Assembly: GCF_000222605.1 (NCBI RefSeq)
Contig: NZ_AFWF01000149.1
Span: 1-64,000 of the forward strand
Direction: 5' to 3'
Length of the DNA: 64,000 nucleotides
From: Vibrio ichthyoenteri ATCC 700023
Lineage (GTDB): Bacteria; Pseudomonadota; Gammaproteobacteria; Enterobacterales; Vibrionaceae
This document shows, one piece after another, positions 56,509 through 64,000 of this stretch; within the stretch, counting starts at the first letter, position 1, and every line of letters begins with the position of its first letter. The translations under genes were made by a program, and so were the position numbers. Below the pieces are notes generated by a model. The model was not told where the DNA came from and did no database searches. It saw only the letters and a program-made list of their open reading frames with translations.

Positions 56509-56668
56509 GTTTAAATTACAGAAAAATCAACCTCGATACACCACTGCGCGACTTTAATCACATTTACTATCTTCACTAACGGTCTAATTGGTCATTCGAT
56601 TGTTCGTTAACAAAAGCTCGCCTAATATAGCGATTCGAATACATCGTCTATTAACTCTCTCATATTTC

Positions 56669-58594
56669 ATGAATCTACATCTGGCCAAATTTTCTTGTGT
56701 TGTCGCCTTGCTCACTGCACTGCCATCCAATGCTCAAGACTCACTCTCCCAATGGGAAGAAACCTACGCAAGTGCGCTAAAAAGTGATAAATCACGAGCA
56801 TTATCATTGTTGCAAGATCGCTACAATGGACTTGAGCCCGGTATAGAGAAACTTTATGTCAGCAGCAAATTACATGGCTTTATGATCCTCAATGGTCAAC
56901 CATACCATAGTAAGAAAACACTCTTCGATGCGGAATTTACCGCACATGAGAAGAATTTCATTGATGCGTTAAATTATGAAGAGCAGCTAGACTTTTCAGC
57001 CGCTAGCCAACGTTATATCTCGCTTCTTCAGTACGCAGAGCGCAAAAAGTCCCTTGATGGCCAAATCATTTTTGAATATCACCTATGTCGAGTACTCAAT
57101 CGACAGGCTCAGTATCAACAAGCCAATGTTTACTGCTCTTCACTTAATACCCATATTCAAGATGCGACAACATCCATTTTACCTAAATACATGGCGCATA
57201 GAGTCATCGCCAATAACCAAGAATTTCTCGGAAATTACCAAGCGGCACTAGATACCTATCAAAAACTCTTAGCTGATATTCCTGACTATGTTGATTCCTC
57301 TGGTGTCTATAACGATGCTGGATTATTACTCTCAACACTAGGTCACTATGACAAAGCAAAACAATATATTGATATCGCTTTAACCATGCGAACCAACAAT
57401 ATGTCTTTGCTACAGCTTGCCCAATCGCACCACAGCATGGGAAAAGTAATGTTCAAAAAAGGTGAATATGAAACGGCTATTGTTCATTTGTTACGATCTA
57501 AGCAAATTGTCGATGACTACAATCACTTGATTGGTATCACCTACGCTCAACTAGGTCTTGGCCAATCTTATATTGGTCTTGGTGATTATGAGCAAGGCAC
57601 CCAGTACTTACTCGACGCATTAGATAGCGCCACTAAACAAGAGAACCCTCAGATCAGAGGTGATATCTACCTAACCTTAGCCGTGAGCCACCAACAGCAA
57701 AATAAGATGTTGGCAGCCAGAGAATTTGCCTTACAAGCACTCGACCTAGCGGAATCGATTAGTAGTGAACGATTGAAAACCAAAGCGCTCAAATTACTTG
57801 CAGAAATGTCAGAGAGCCAGGGCGATTTTAGTCTTGCTTTAACCTATTATCGCGCTTACGCACAATCAGAACTCAGCAAGCGTGATAAAGAGCATCGCTC
57901 TGCATTCATCGCATTAGATAGTGCAAGACGTGACTACATCAGTGAAAACAAAACAGCAAAATTGATTGCAGATAACGCTTCGCTACGCGGACAATTCAAG
58001 GATTTGGAAGAGAAAAACAATCTCGCTCTTTTAGGTATTTTGTTGCTGGCCTTTAGTTTTGTAGGCTACATCTACTACCGTCGAAATGATACCACAAGGT
58101 GCGAACAAGATAACTTGACCGCCGCTCTTAATCGTTCAGCCGCCATAAGAGAAATCAAACGACAACCTGCTGTGAATAATCCAGATTTAAAGCATGTGTT
58201 GTTGTATATAGATTTAGATGATTTCAAAAATTTCAACAGGCAACATGGCTATTCAAACGGTGACATCGCGTTAAAACACACGATTGACGTAATTCAAAAT
58301 CAAATGGATAGCCGTGATACTATTGGCCGTCTTGGAGGGGAGGAGTTCATCCTTCTCTTTAAAGCAGTGGATGAACTCGATGTTGCAGACAAAGTTGAAA
58401 AGTTGCATCAAGCGATTATTAATACGGCGTTTGAAACCACAACTGGAGAGCCACTCAATATCTCGGCAAGCCTTAGCTACTTAGCAACAGCCAAGGCATT
58501 AAATGACTTTGATGAACTCTACGCCATCCTCGATAGCGCTCTGCACAATGCAAAGAAAAACGGCAAAAATCGCATTATTGACGCCAACCAATAA
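56669..58594 (+). CDS. Exported TPR sensor diguanylate cyclase (GGDEF)
   Basis: The 641-residue product has a signal peptide (MNLHLAKFSCVVALLTALPS, cleavage near SNA|QDSL), about 420 residues of TPR-like helical repeats outside the inner membrane (e.g. AKQYIDIALTMR, YEQGTQYLLDAL), a short coiled coil, one membrane segment (LALLGILLLAFSFVGYIYY) and a cytoplasmic GGDEF domain. The active-site motif is GGEEF at 556-560 with DLDDFKNFN upstream, so cyclic-di-GMP synthesis is expected; no RxxD inhibitory site is at the usual place. The ATG at 56669 is favoured over a TTG at 56588 because it opens the signal peptide, although its ribosome binding site is poor. Its closeness to the LapA-like locus is suggestive. 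Confidence 0.87.
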   Translation: MNLHLAKFSCVVALLTALPSNAQDSLSQWEETYASALKSDKSRALSLLQDRYNGLEPGIEKLYVSSKLHGFMILNGQPYHSKKTLFDAEFTAHEKNFIDALNYEEQLDFSAASQRYISLLQYAERKKSLDGQIIFEYHLCRVLNRQAQYQQANVYCSSLNTHIQDATTSILPKYMAHRVIANNQEFLGNYQAALDTYQKLLADIPDYVDSSGVYNDAGLLLSTLGHYDKAKQYIDIALTMRTNNMSLLQLAQSHHSMGKVMFKKGEYETAIVHLLRSKQIVDDYNHLIGITYAQLGLGQSYIGLGDYEQGTQYLLDALDSATKQENPQIRGDIYLTLAVSHQQQNKMLAAREFALQALDLAESISSERLKTKALKLLAEMSESQGDFSLALTYYRAYAQSELSKRDKEHRSAFIALDSARRDYISENKTAKLIADNASLRGQFKDLEEKNNLALLGILLLAFSFVGYIYYRRNDTTRCEQDNLTAALNRSAAIREIKRQPAVNNPDLKHVLLYIDLDDFKNFNRQHGYSNGDIALKHTIDVIQNQMDSRDTIGRLGGEEFILLFKAVDELDVADKVEKLHQAIINTAFETTTGEPLNISASLSYLATAKALNDFDELYAILDSALHNAKKNGKNRIIDANQ

Positions 58595-58601
58595 TCAACG
58601 A

Positions 58602-59297
58602 TTACATCGCTGAAGCTTGTTTATGCTCTAAAGACTGCATAACCAATGGTTTATCTGCTAAATACTGTTCCAAGCCCACTTTGCGAAGTTCGCAAGCTGG
58701 GCAATCCCCACACCCATCACCAATAATCCCGTTATAGCAGGTCAGCGTCTTCTCTCGAACCAACGACAGTGCATCATATTGATCTGCTAGCGCCCACGTC
58801 TCAGCCTTGTTAAGCCACATTAACGGGGTTTGGATAGTGAAAGGTCGATCCATCCCCTGCACTAGCGCTGTATTCATTGACTTAACAAATTCGTCTCGAC
58901 AATCTGGGTAACCAGAAAAATCGGTTTCACAAACACCGGTGATGACACTTTGTGCGCCAATTTGATATGCATAAATGCCCGCTAGAGTAAGAAAAAGAAT
59001 ATTTCTCCCTGGAACAAAGGAGTTAGGTAATCCATTTTCTTGCAATTCATGTGACACTGGAATGTCATCACGGGTCAACGAACTGATAGCAAGTTCATTA
59101 AGCAGACCCACATCCATAACTTTATGTGCCGTAACACCAAGATCCAAAGCAAGTTGTTGTGCGACTTCAATTTCTAGCTTATGACGTTGGCCATAATCAA
59201 AGGTAATTGCATGAACCTCATCGTACTCCTTCAATGCTTGCACAAGGCAGGTCGTTGAATCTTGACCACCACTAAAAACGACCACTGCTTTCTTCAT
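58602..59297 (-). CDS. queC: 7-cyano-7-deazaguanine synthase QueC
   Basis: QueC converts 7-carboxy-7-deazaguanine to preQ0 with ATP and ammonia, in queuosine synthesis. The 231-residue product has the PP-loop motif [11 protein letters not shown] at residues 6-16 and a zinc cluster near the C-terminus ([13 protein letters not shown] with an earlier cysteine). The ATG at 59295-59297 has AAGGAC upstream; the frame extending to 59426 overlaps queE and is rejected. It lies 13 bases after queE, in one operon. Confidence 0.96.
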   Translation of the reverse strand: MKKAVVVFSGGQDSTTCLVQALKEYDEVHAITFDYGQRHKLEIEVAQQLALDLGVTAHKVMDVGLLNELAISSLTRDDIPVSHELQENGLPNSFVPGRNILFLTLAGIYAYQIGAQSVITGVCETDFSGYPDCRDEFVKSMNTALVQGMDRPFTIQTPLMWLNKAETWALADQYDALSLVREKTLTCYNGIIGDGCGDCPACELRKVGLEQYLADKPLVMQSLEHKQASAM

Positions 59298-59310
59298 ATT
59301 GTTGTCCTTA

Positions 59311-59976
59311 TTAAGCAATTTCGAGGTATTTATGGGTTTGAATCGAAAGACGCCAGTTACGTGCGATACAAGTATCGATACACAATTGCGTTGCTCTCTC
59401 TTTCTGACTGATTGGCTGTAACGCAATGACCGTTGTAGGACTAATCATCAACCCATCCAATAGTTCATCTAGCTGGTCAATGTCTTTTTGCGTACCAACC
59501 GGATGTTTAATTTCATTTGCACGCAGTAAAGAGCTAGGCAGAACTGGTAAACGTCCTTTCATGGAAATCTTTGGTGACACTGTCACCCAACTACTATCAC
59601 TAACAACAACCTCAGAAGTGCCACTGGTTTCAATTTGGCAAGTACAGCCGAGAGATTCGAAAGCCAGCGTGAGTGGCCTCAGATCATAAATGCAAGGCTC
59701 CCCTCCAGTAATGACAATGTGGCGAGCATTATATTTCTCTTGATACAGACTAACGATTTCTTCCGCAGAAATTCGACACCATGTTGGAGAATCACCCTGC
59801 TTAGCAAGCACCTCTATGAGTTTGACCTCATCTTCCGGATTCGCGCTCCACGTTTGTTGGGTATCACACCACGCGCAACCGACCCCACATTCTTGAAGAC
59901 GAATGAAAACCGATGGTGTTCCGGTGAATTCACCTTCACCTTGAATGGTTTCAAACATTTCATTTAACTTGTACAA
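59311..59976 (-). CDS. queE: 7-carboxy-7-deazaguanine synthase QueE
   Basis: QueE is the radical-SAM enzyme that makes 7-carboxy-7-deazaguanine. The 221-residue product (E. coli 223) has the Fe-S motif CGVGCAWC (Cys-x3-Cys-x2-Cys), [14 protein letters not shown] and the C-terminus [13 protein letters not shown]. The TTG at 59974-59976 gives the family N-terminus ([16 protein letters not shown]) with GAAG upstream. A GTG at 60027 would add 17 residues not seen in relatives. It is first in the queE-queC operon and contains a perfect matS site. Confidence 0.95.
   Translation of the reverse strand: MYKLNEMFETIQGEGEFTGTPSVFIRLQECGVGCAWCDTQQTWSANPEDEVKLIEVLAKQGDSPTWCRISAEEIVSLYQEKYNARHIVITGGEPCIYDLRPLTLAFESLGCTCQIETSGTSEVVVSDSSWVTVSPKISMKGRLPVLPSSLLRANEIKHPVGTQKDIDQLDELLDGLMISPTTVIALQPISQKERATQLCIDTCIARNWRLSIQTHKYLEIA
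59574..59586. promoter_or_regulatory. matS site (perfect) inside queE
   Basis: GTGACACTGTCAC matches GTGACRNYGTCAC at all positions. Confidence 0.8.
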
Positions 59977-60306
59977 ACCGTTCTTCGCTCTATTCAAATT
60001 TACCCTTGGGTCGAGACGATATAGCACTCATTTAACAAGGTCAAATCATCACTCGAATACGCGAGCTTTTTCTGATTGCAAATTGATATGTCAATAAATA
60101 GACAATGTCGTAACTACAAATGCTGTTATTACTCAAGCTTATACCGCACAAAATACGACGCAGAGCTTAATACAGCCTCCACATTAGTATATGTTATTGA
60201 TACGATTATGATATTTTGTTCATTAATGTTTTTTTCCTACAAGATTCAAAATTTTAAACGCGCTAAGATAAGCATGCTCATGCTTATTTTAATCAAGGAC
60301 AAATAA
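59977..60306. other. Intergenic region, queE and chemoreceptor genes
   Basis: This is a divergent promoter region. A 76-codon plus-strand frame (60076-60306) ends at the receptor start and is cysteine- and tyrosine-rich with no family likeness, so it is not called. I see no convincing preQ1 riboswitch upstream of queE. AAGGAC before 60307 is the receptor ribosome binding site. Confidence 0.4.
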
Positions 60307-61947
60307 ATGCTGCGCAATTTAACCGTAAAACAAAAGATCACCCTACCTCTAGTCGGGATCATTGCCCTGTTTACAGCAAGTTCGGTTTTTAATATCACCG
60401 TATCTCATCAACAAAGTAAGCTTACCGATGACCTGAACCAGGTCGTGATGCCTGCCTTATTTACGATTGAAGACGCCTATCGAGATCTCTACCAAGCGAC
60501 TTCTGCAATCCAAGGCATCGCTTTGGCGGAAGACTCTCAAGAAGCTATTGATTTCAATCACTTTGAATATGAAGATAATGCATACAAAGCAATACCTCGG
60601 ATGCAAAAAATCCAAGACGTCGTTGACGCAGGCGTATTACCAAAATCTGCGACGATAGAAATAGACAAATTGGTGGCATCGGGTAATAAATGGCTGGCAA
60701 GTTACGAATCATTGCTCGCTAACCCACAAGCAGAATGGATTCCAATCTACCAACAAAATAAAGCGATTTACGAGCAACAATTTGTCGCAGCGCGCAAACA
60801 GCTTAACGTGGTTAAAGATCTCGTTGACGCAAAAAAAATTGAAATGCAAAGCGACATCAATAAAGCGGCGGCCAAAGGAGAGCTGTGGTTACAGCTTGGC
60901 ACACTGGTGGTCATCTTACTGGCCATTGCAACCTGCTTTATTCTGATTCGCGCAATCGTTAAACCTATCGAAGATATCCAACACGCGATGAGCGAAATCG
61001 CCTCAGGCGAAGGCAATCTAAATCAAACCATTGAGTCAAAATCGAATGACGAGATTGGTCAATTAGCCAAGAGCTTCAACCAATTTGTCTCCAAAATACG
61101 CGCGACCATTCAACAAGTCGTGGCGACAAATGCCTCAGTGAGAAGCGAACTGAGTAGTCTGGTTAACCTTTCTCAAACGATCGCATCGCAAACCACGCTG
61201 CAAAACCAAGAAAGCGAATTGGTTTCAACAGCAGTAAGCGAAATGCAAGCAACCAGCGGTGTGGTCAGCGACAATGCCAACGAAGCGGCAAAAGCGAGTC
61301 AAAATGCCGACTTAGAAGTTCAGTCGACGAATCAAACCTTAGATAAAACGGTCAATTCAATTCGTGATCTTGCCGCTGACATTGAAAAAGCCAGCAGTGT
61401 TATCCATGATCTTGATGCTGACGTAGGCAATATTGCATCGGTGCTAGATGTGATTCGTGGTATCGCGGAACAAACTAACTTGTTGGCACTGAACGCGGCT
61501 ATTGAAGCGGCTCGTGCCGGTGAACAAGGTCGTGGTTTTGCTGTAGTTGCTGATGAAGTGCGTTCACTCGCCAGTCGCACGCAACAGAGCACGGGTGAAA
61601 TTCACAACATGATTGAAAAATTGCAGCAAGGCGCTCAACAAGCGGTAAGTGTCATGGAATCAAGCCGCCATAGCAGTGAAAGCACCATTGAGACGGCAGG
61701 ACAAGCTAGTCAATCACTGCAAGCTATCTTAACGGCTATTTCAAGTATGAGTGATATGAATACTCACATTGCTGCTGCCGCAATTCAACAAAGCGAAGTC
61801 AGTGAACAAGTAACAGAAAACATCGTTCGCATAGCAACCAACAGCTCTGAAGTTGTTGATATTGTGAGACAAGCTGAACATAAAATTGGCACGCTCAATC
61901 AGCAGTGTGAACAACTAGATCAGTTAGTTTCACAATTCAAATGTTAA
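60307..61947 (+). CDS. Methyl-accepting chemotaxis protein (intact)
   Basis: The 546-residue transmembrane receptor has a first membrane segment ([20 protein letters not shown]), a periplasmic helical ligand domain of about 155 residues, a second membrane segment ([20 protein letters not shown]), a HAMP domain ([20 protein letters not shown]) and a cytoplasmic signalling domain with the invariant tip ([20 protein letters not shown]). The C-terminus lacks the CheR/CheB pentapeptide. The ligand is unknown. AAGGAC precedes the ATG. It is monocistronic with a strong terminator. Confidence 0.95.
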   Translation: MLRNLTVKQKITLPLVGIIALFTASSVFNITVSHQQSKLTDDLNQVVMPALFTIEDAYRDLYQATSAIQGIALAEDSQEAIDFNHFEYEDNAYKAIPRMQKIQDVVDAGVLPKSATIEIDKLVASGNKWLASYESLLANPQAEWIPIYQQNKAIYEQQFVAARKQLNVVKDLVDAKKIEMQSDINKAAAKGELWLQLGTLVVILLAIATCFILIRAIVKPIEDIQHAMSEIASGEGNLNQTIESKSNDEIGQLAKSFNQFVSKIRATIQQVVATNASVRSELSSLVNLSQTIASQTTLQNQESELVSTAVSEMQATSGVVSDNANEAAKASQNADLEVQSTNQTLDKTVNSIRDLAADIEKASSVIHDLDADVGNIASVLDVIRGIAEQTNLLALNAAIEAARAGEQGRGFAVVADEVRSLASRTQQSTGEIHNMIEKLQQGAQQAVSVMESSRHSSESTIETAGQASQSLQAILTAISSMSDMNTHIAAAAIQQSEVSEQVTENIVRIATNSSEVVDIVRQAEHKIGTLNQQCEQLDQLVSQFKC

Positions 61948-61963
61948 CCGTGCTCTAAATAGC

Positions 61964-61995
61964 CAAAGGCCTAGCAATGCTAGGCCTTTGTTTTA
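61964..61995 (+). terminator. Terminator of the chemoreceptor gene
   Basis: The 12-bp perfect stem CAAAGGCCTAGC/GCTAGGCCTTTG with an AAT loop is followed by TTTT. It overlaps the end of the convergent Nudix gene. Confidence 0.85.
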
Positions 61996-63398
61996 TCGAT
62001 TTTCAAATATCCGACAGAAACGAGTACCAACATTGGCCAGCGCATCACCTCCACCAATAGTGAATGCAAATTACTGCTATCTAGCTGGGTATGTAATGCC
62101 TCTAATCCTATCCATGTAATAACCAGTAGTAAAACTAACCGAATCATTGAAGCTAGCGTAACTCGTTCAGGCAAACCAGCAAACAATATCACGATTAACA
62201 TTAATGTCGTGGTCATTGCCAACGTCAACAGTGAAGGCGTTTGCCACCATAGCAACAAAATACCGCTCGCCCCCATGGCAAGGAGCCAGACGCCTTTAGC
62301 ATAGAATAGTTTCTCGCTCTCTTTACCAATTTGCTTATCTAAGCGCGTCATATGCCAAGCACACAGCCAACCAAGCAACAGTCCAGCAAAACAATCCAAT
62401 ACAAAGGCACTCGCACTATAAACCAGCGCAGTTGATAGCCAGACTAGAATCGCGACACTAAATATCGCGATTTTGTTCCAACCCCATAATCCGCCACGTT
62501 TTAAAAGCAGTGTCACCGCTACAGCCCAAAGTGCGAGCGCGAGATTTGGCAAGCTAAAACCTACTCCGGTCCCCTTCTCAAGTAGCGGAAGATACACAAA
62601 TGGCCTTGGTTGGGCAAAACCAAGTTGCCCCACCTGCACCAAAAGCGAGGCTACAATCAAAGTAAACAGCAGTTTAAGAGTAAAATCGCGTTGAAAATAG
62701 GCGTAACTGGCTGGAAGCAATAACAACAACCACCAGCTAGAGGTAAAAACAAGCCCAGTCAACAAAAAGCTATCCACAAACTGAGAAATTGTAGGTGCAA
62801 GATTGCCGACCCAAGATTGCATTGAGACAATCCATTTCAATTCGATTTGGCTGTAACTCGGCGCAGCATCAAACAAATTACTCACGTAACTCACTGGTTG
62901 CGATTCCGTTTGTGAGAACAACGCTTGAACCAAAGCCCATTGCTCAGGATAGCGGTAATCTTTTGGATTAAGAGCCGCTGGATCAATTAAACGAGATGCC
63001 GATACTTCTATACCATAGTGAGGAGCAAACCAATTGGGTAACACACGTCCACCAGACAAGCTTTGATGCTGAAACGCGATAATGTCCGAATCTGAAACAC
63101 ATTGATAAAATACAGCGCTCTCATTGCGTCCCAGCTCTTTACCAACAGTGACGACCAATCCAGTTTCTTCCCAAGCTTCTCGTTGTGCCGCAAGCTGCGG
63201 CGGTTCATTATCCCCCACAGTCCCTGCAGGTAACGACACTTTTCCTGTCAAAATTTCATCGACCACCACAATTTGCTGGTCGGCATTAATAATACAAACA
63301 GCGCCTTTGGGCTGGGCAAAAACCTGTGCGCTATGAAAAAGGGAGATGACCAAACAAACAAATAATCCCCAATACGTGACAAATGATCTCTTCTTCAT
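61980..63398 (-). CDS. Exported Nudix hydrolase fused to a degenerate PAP2-like membrane domain
   Basis: The 472-residue product has a signal peptide (cleavage near VFA|QPKGA), a Nudix domain with a complete Nudix box (Gly59, Glu65, Arg73-Glu74, Glu77-Glu78, Gly80), then about eight membrane segments in the position of a PAP2 phosphatase. The PAP2 motifs are broken. Motif 1 keeps only QPRP (265-266 Arg-Pro), motif 2 reads SLPN instead of PSGH (282-285), and motif 3 has no His or Arg (YSASAFVLDCFAG). Relatives are commonly annotated as bifunctional Nudix/PAP2 proteins; here only the Nudix part should be catalytic. Substrate unknown. It overlaps the GNAT gene by 4 bases. Confidence 0.85.
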   Translation of the reverse strand: MKKRSFVTYWGLFVCLVISLFHSAQVFAQPKGAVCIINADQQIVVVDEILTGKVSLPAGTVGDNEPPQLAAQREAWEETGLVVTVGKELGRNESAVFYQCVSDSDIIAFQHQSLSGGRVLPNWFAPHYGIEVSASRLIDPAALNPKDYRYPEQWALVQALFSQTESQPVSYVSNLFDAAPSYSQIELKWIVSMQSWVGNLAPTISQFVDSFLLTGLVFTSSWWLLLLLPASYAYFQRDFTLKLLFTLIVASLLVQVGQLGFAQPRPFVYLPLLEKGTGVGFSLPNLALALWAVAVTLLLKRGGLWGWNKIAIFSVAILVWLSTALVYSASAFVLDCFAGLLLGWLCAWHMTRLDKQIGKESEKLFYAKGVWLLAMGASGILLLWWQTPSLLTLAMTTTLMLIVILFAGLPERVTLASMIRLVLLLVITWIGLEALHTQLDSSNLHSLLVEVMRWPMLVLVSVGYLKIDKTKA

Positions 63399-63865
63399 TG
63401 AATTGACTTTCTTAACCAGTGGATGTGGTGCTCAAAACCCGATTTGAAGTAAAATTGACAAGCGCTAGTGTTGAAATTCCAAACTTCAACAAACACTTCT
63501 TTTACTCCATATTCGTACAAACGTTTTTCGAGCGTCAAATAGAGCTGTTGGGCAATATTTTGTTTACGAAATTCAGGCAGCACATACAGTTCATCGATGC
63601 TTCCCATTTGAACAGGTTTACTGACGGTTGAAATCAATTCACAAAAATGACCTGTGATAAATCCAACCACTTGGCTCTCGTTCTCAGCAACAAAAACGAG
63701 GCAGTCAGGGTTATCAAGATAGCGAGCGATACTCTTCTCTTGTTCAATCTCTTCAGCGGTTTTAAAACTGTCTGGTGCTTGAATATAATGCTCATGATGC
63801 AACTGATACATCAATTCATTCAGCGCATATAAGTCGCTTTCGCGGGCTGGGGCGATGGTAATCAC
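63395..63865 (-). CDS. GNAT-family N-acetyltransferase
   Basis: The 156-residue cytoplasmic acetyltransferase shows the GNAT core: beta4 around VVGFITGHF, the acetyl-CoA loop after IDELYVLPEFRKQNIAQQLY (Q/R-x-x-x-A-type variant, Arg-Lys-Gln-Asn-Ile-Ala), and a late strand EVWNFNTSACQFYFKSGF. The substrate cannot be told. Its stop overlaps the Nudix-PAP2 start by 4 bases (ATGA), so the two are translationally coupled. Confidence 0.88.
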   Translation of the reverse strand: MITIAPARESDLYALNELMYQLHHEHYIQAPDSFKTAEEIEQEKSIARYLDNPDCLVFVAENESQVVGFITGHFCELISTVSKPVQMGSIDELYVLPEFRKQNIAQQLYLTLEKRLYEYGVKEVFVEVWNFNTSACQFYFKSGFEHHIHWLRKSIQ

Positions 63866-63974
63866 TGATACGTATGTCTATGAGTTCTAAGTGCTCTCAG
63901 TTTGCTAGGAAGCGGCATGACAATCAATTAAAACCGCTACTATTCACACCAAATCTTACAATCAGGTGACCATG

Positions 63975-64000
63975 ATGAGAAGCAATCGCCATTATGCAGG
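63975..64000 (+). CDS. Start of a gene running off the right edge
   Basis: AGGTGA (63964-63969) precedes two tandem ATG codons (63972 and 63975). The second is better spaced and begins MRSNRHYA. The frame is open to the window edge, with too few codons for identification. Confidence 0.4.

Noticed and set aside
59977-60075. preQ1 riboswitch upstream of queE
   Set aside because: No H-type pseudoknot pattern or A-rich tail of the known classes could be recognised in the leader.
60076-60306. 76-codon plus-strand frame before the chemoreceptor gene
   Set aside because: Low-complexity hydrophobic/Cys/Tyr content, no ribosome binding site, and it covers the divergent promoter region of queE and the receptor gene.
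1-64000. CRISPR arrays, tRNA/rRNA genes, insertion sequences, integrases, integron attC repeats, dif site
   Set aside because: Looked for by eye on both strands and none found. A dif-like sequence similar to that recalled for Vibrio chromosome 1 was not seen.

Overview
The window looks like a stretch of the main chromosome of a Vibrio (Vibrionaceae, Gammaproteobacteria). Gene content and order support this: matP, a YcbZ-type Lon, fabA, rmf, uup, rlmL, zapC and pyrD lie in E. coli-like order, interleaved with typical Vibrio genes (DUF3634, DUF3466 and DUF2835 families, a giant NAD-glutamate dehydrogenase, DUF2750, many chemoreceptor/GGDEF genes). No tRNA, rRNA, insertion sequence, integrase or CRISPR array was found. 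Four perfect matches and one 12/13 match to the MatP target matS (GTGACRNYGTCAC) indicate that the segment lies in the terminus (Ter) macrodomain.

Layout. 1-1.2 kb: a partial unknown gene and a decayed stretch with fragments of small ORFs. 1.3-25.3 kb: core genes, mostly on the minus strand. These are DUF3634, matP, then (plus) the Lon homologue and fabA, then (minus) rmf, the DUF3466-uup-glutaredoxin-rlmL operon, zapC, pyrD, NAD-GDH, DUF2835, pepN, an exported unknown protein, prc, proQ and msrC. 25.4-32.7 kb (plus): an ABC exporter behind a Fur-like box, then letA-letB-rsmF. The prc-proQ-msrC...letA-letB-rsmF order is that of E. coli, so the exporter looks like an insertion. 32.9-38.5 kb: a CvfB-like S1 protein, a conserved unknown membrane protein, a hotdog protein, Trp-type DAHP synthase with yajQ, and a CysG-like protein with a decayed methyltransferase domain. 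38.9-43.1 kb: the aapJQMP amino-acid ABC importer. 43.5-47.7 kb: yccA, tusE, yccX and rlmI (E. coli-like order), interrupted by a chemoreceptor gene with an in-frame stop.

47.8-56.0 kb is an adhesion region. Two type I-secreted RTX proteins share a repeated module of about 180 residues. One carries a LapA-like N-terminal retention domain with a PAAG LapG-type cleavage motif. The other has none and should be released. A TolC-type outer-membrane channel and an OmpA-like lipoprotein are divergent from them. The inner-membrane transporter and the LapD/LapG control proteins are not in the window. 56.1-64 kb: DUF2750, an exported TPR-GGDEF diguanylate cyclase, queC-queE, an intact chemoreceptor, an exported Nudix protein fused to a PAP2-like membrane domain that lacks its catalytic residues, a GNAT acetyltransferase, and the first codons of another gene.

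Functionally the window mixes housekeeping (Ter organisation and division through MatP/ZapC, ribosome hibernation and rRNA methylation, unsaturated fatty-acid synthesis, pyrimidine, aromatic and queuosine synthesis, envelope lipid transport through LetAB) with accessory surface and signalling functions. All assignments come from reading the translated sequence and from recalled family knowledge; no database search was run.
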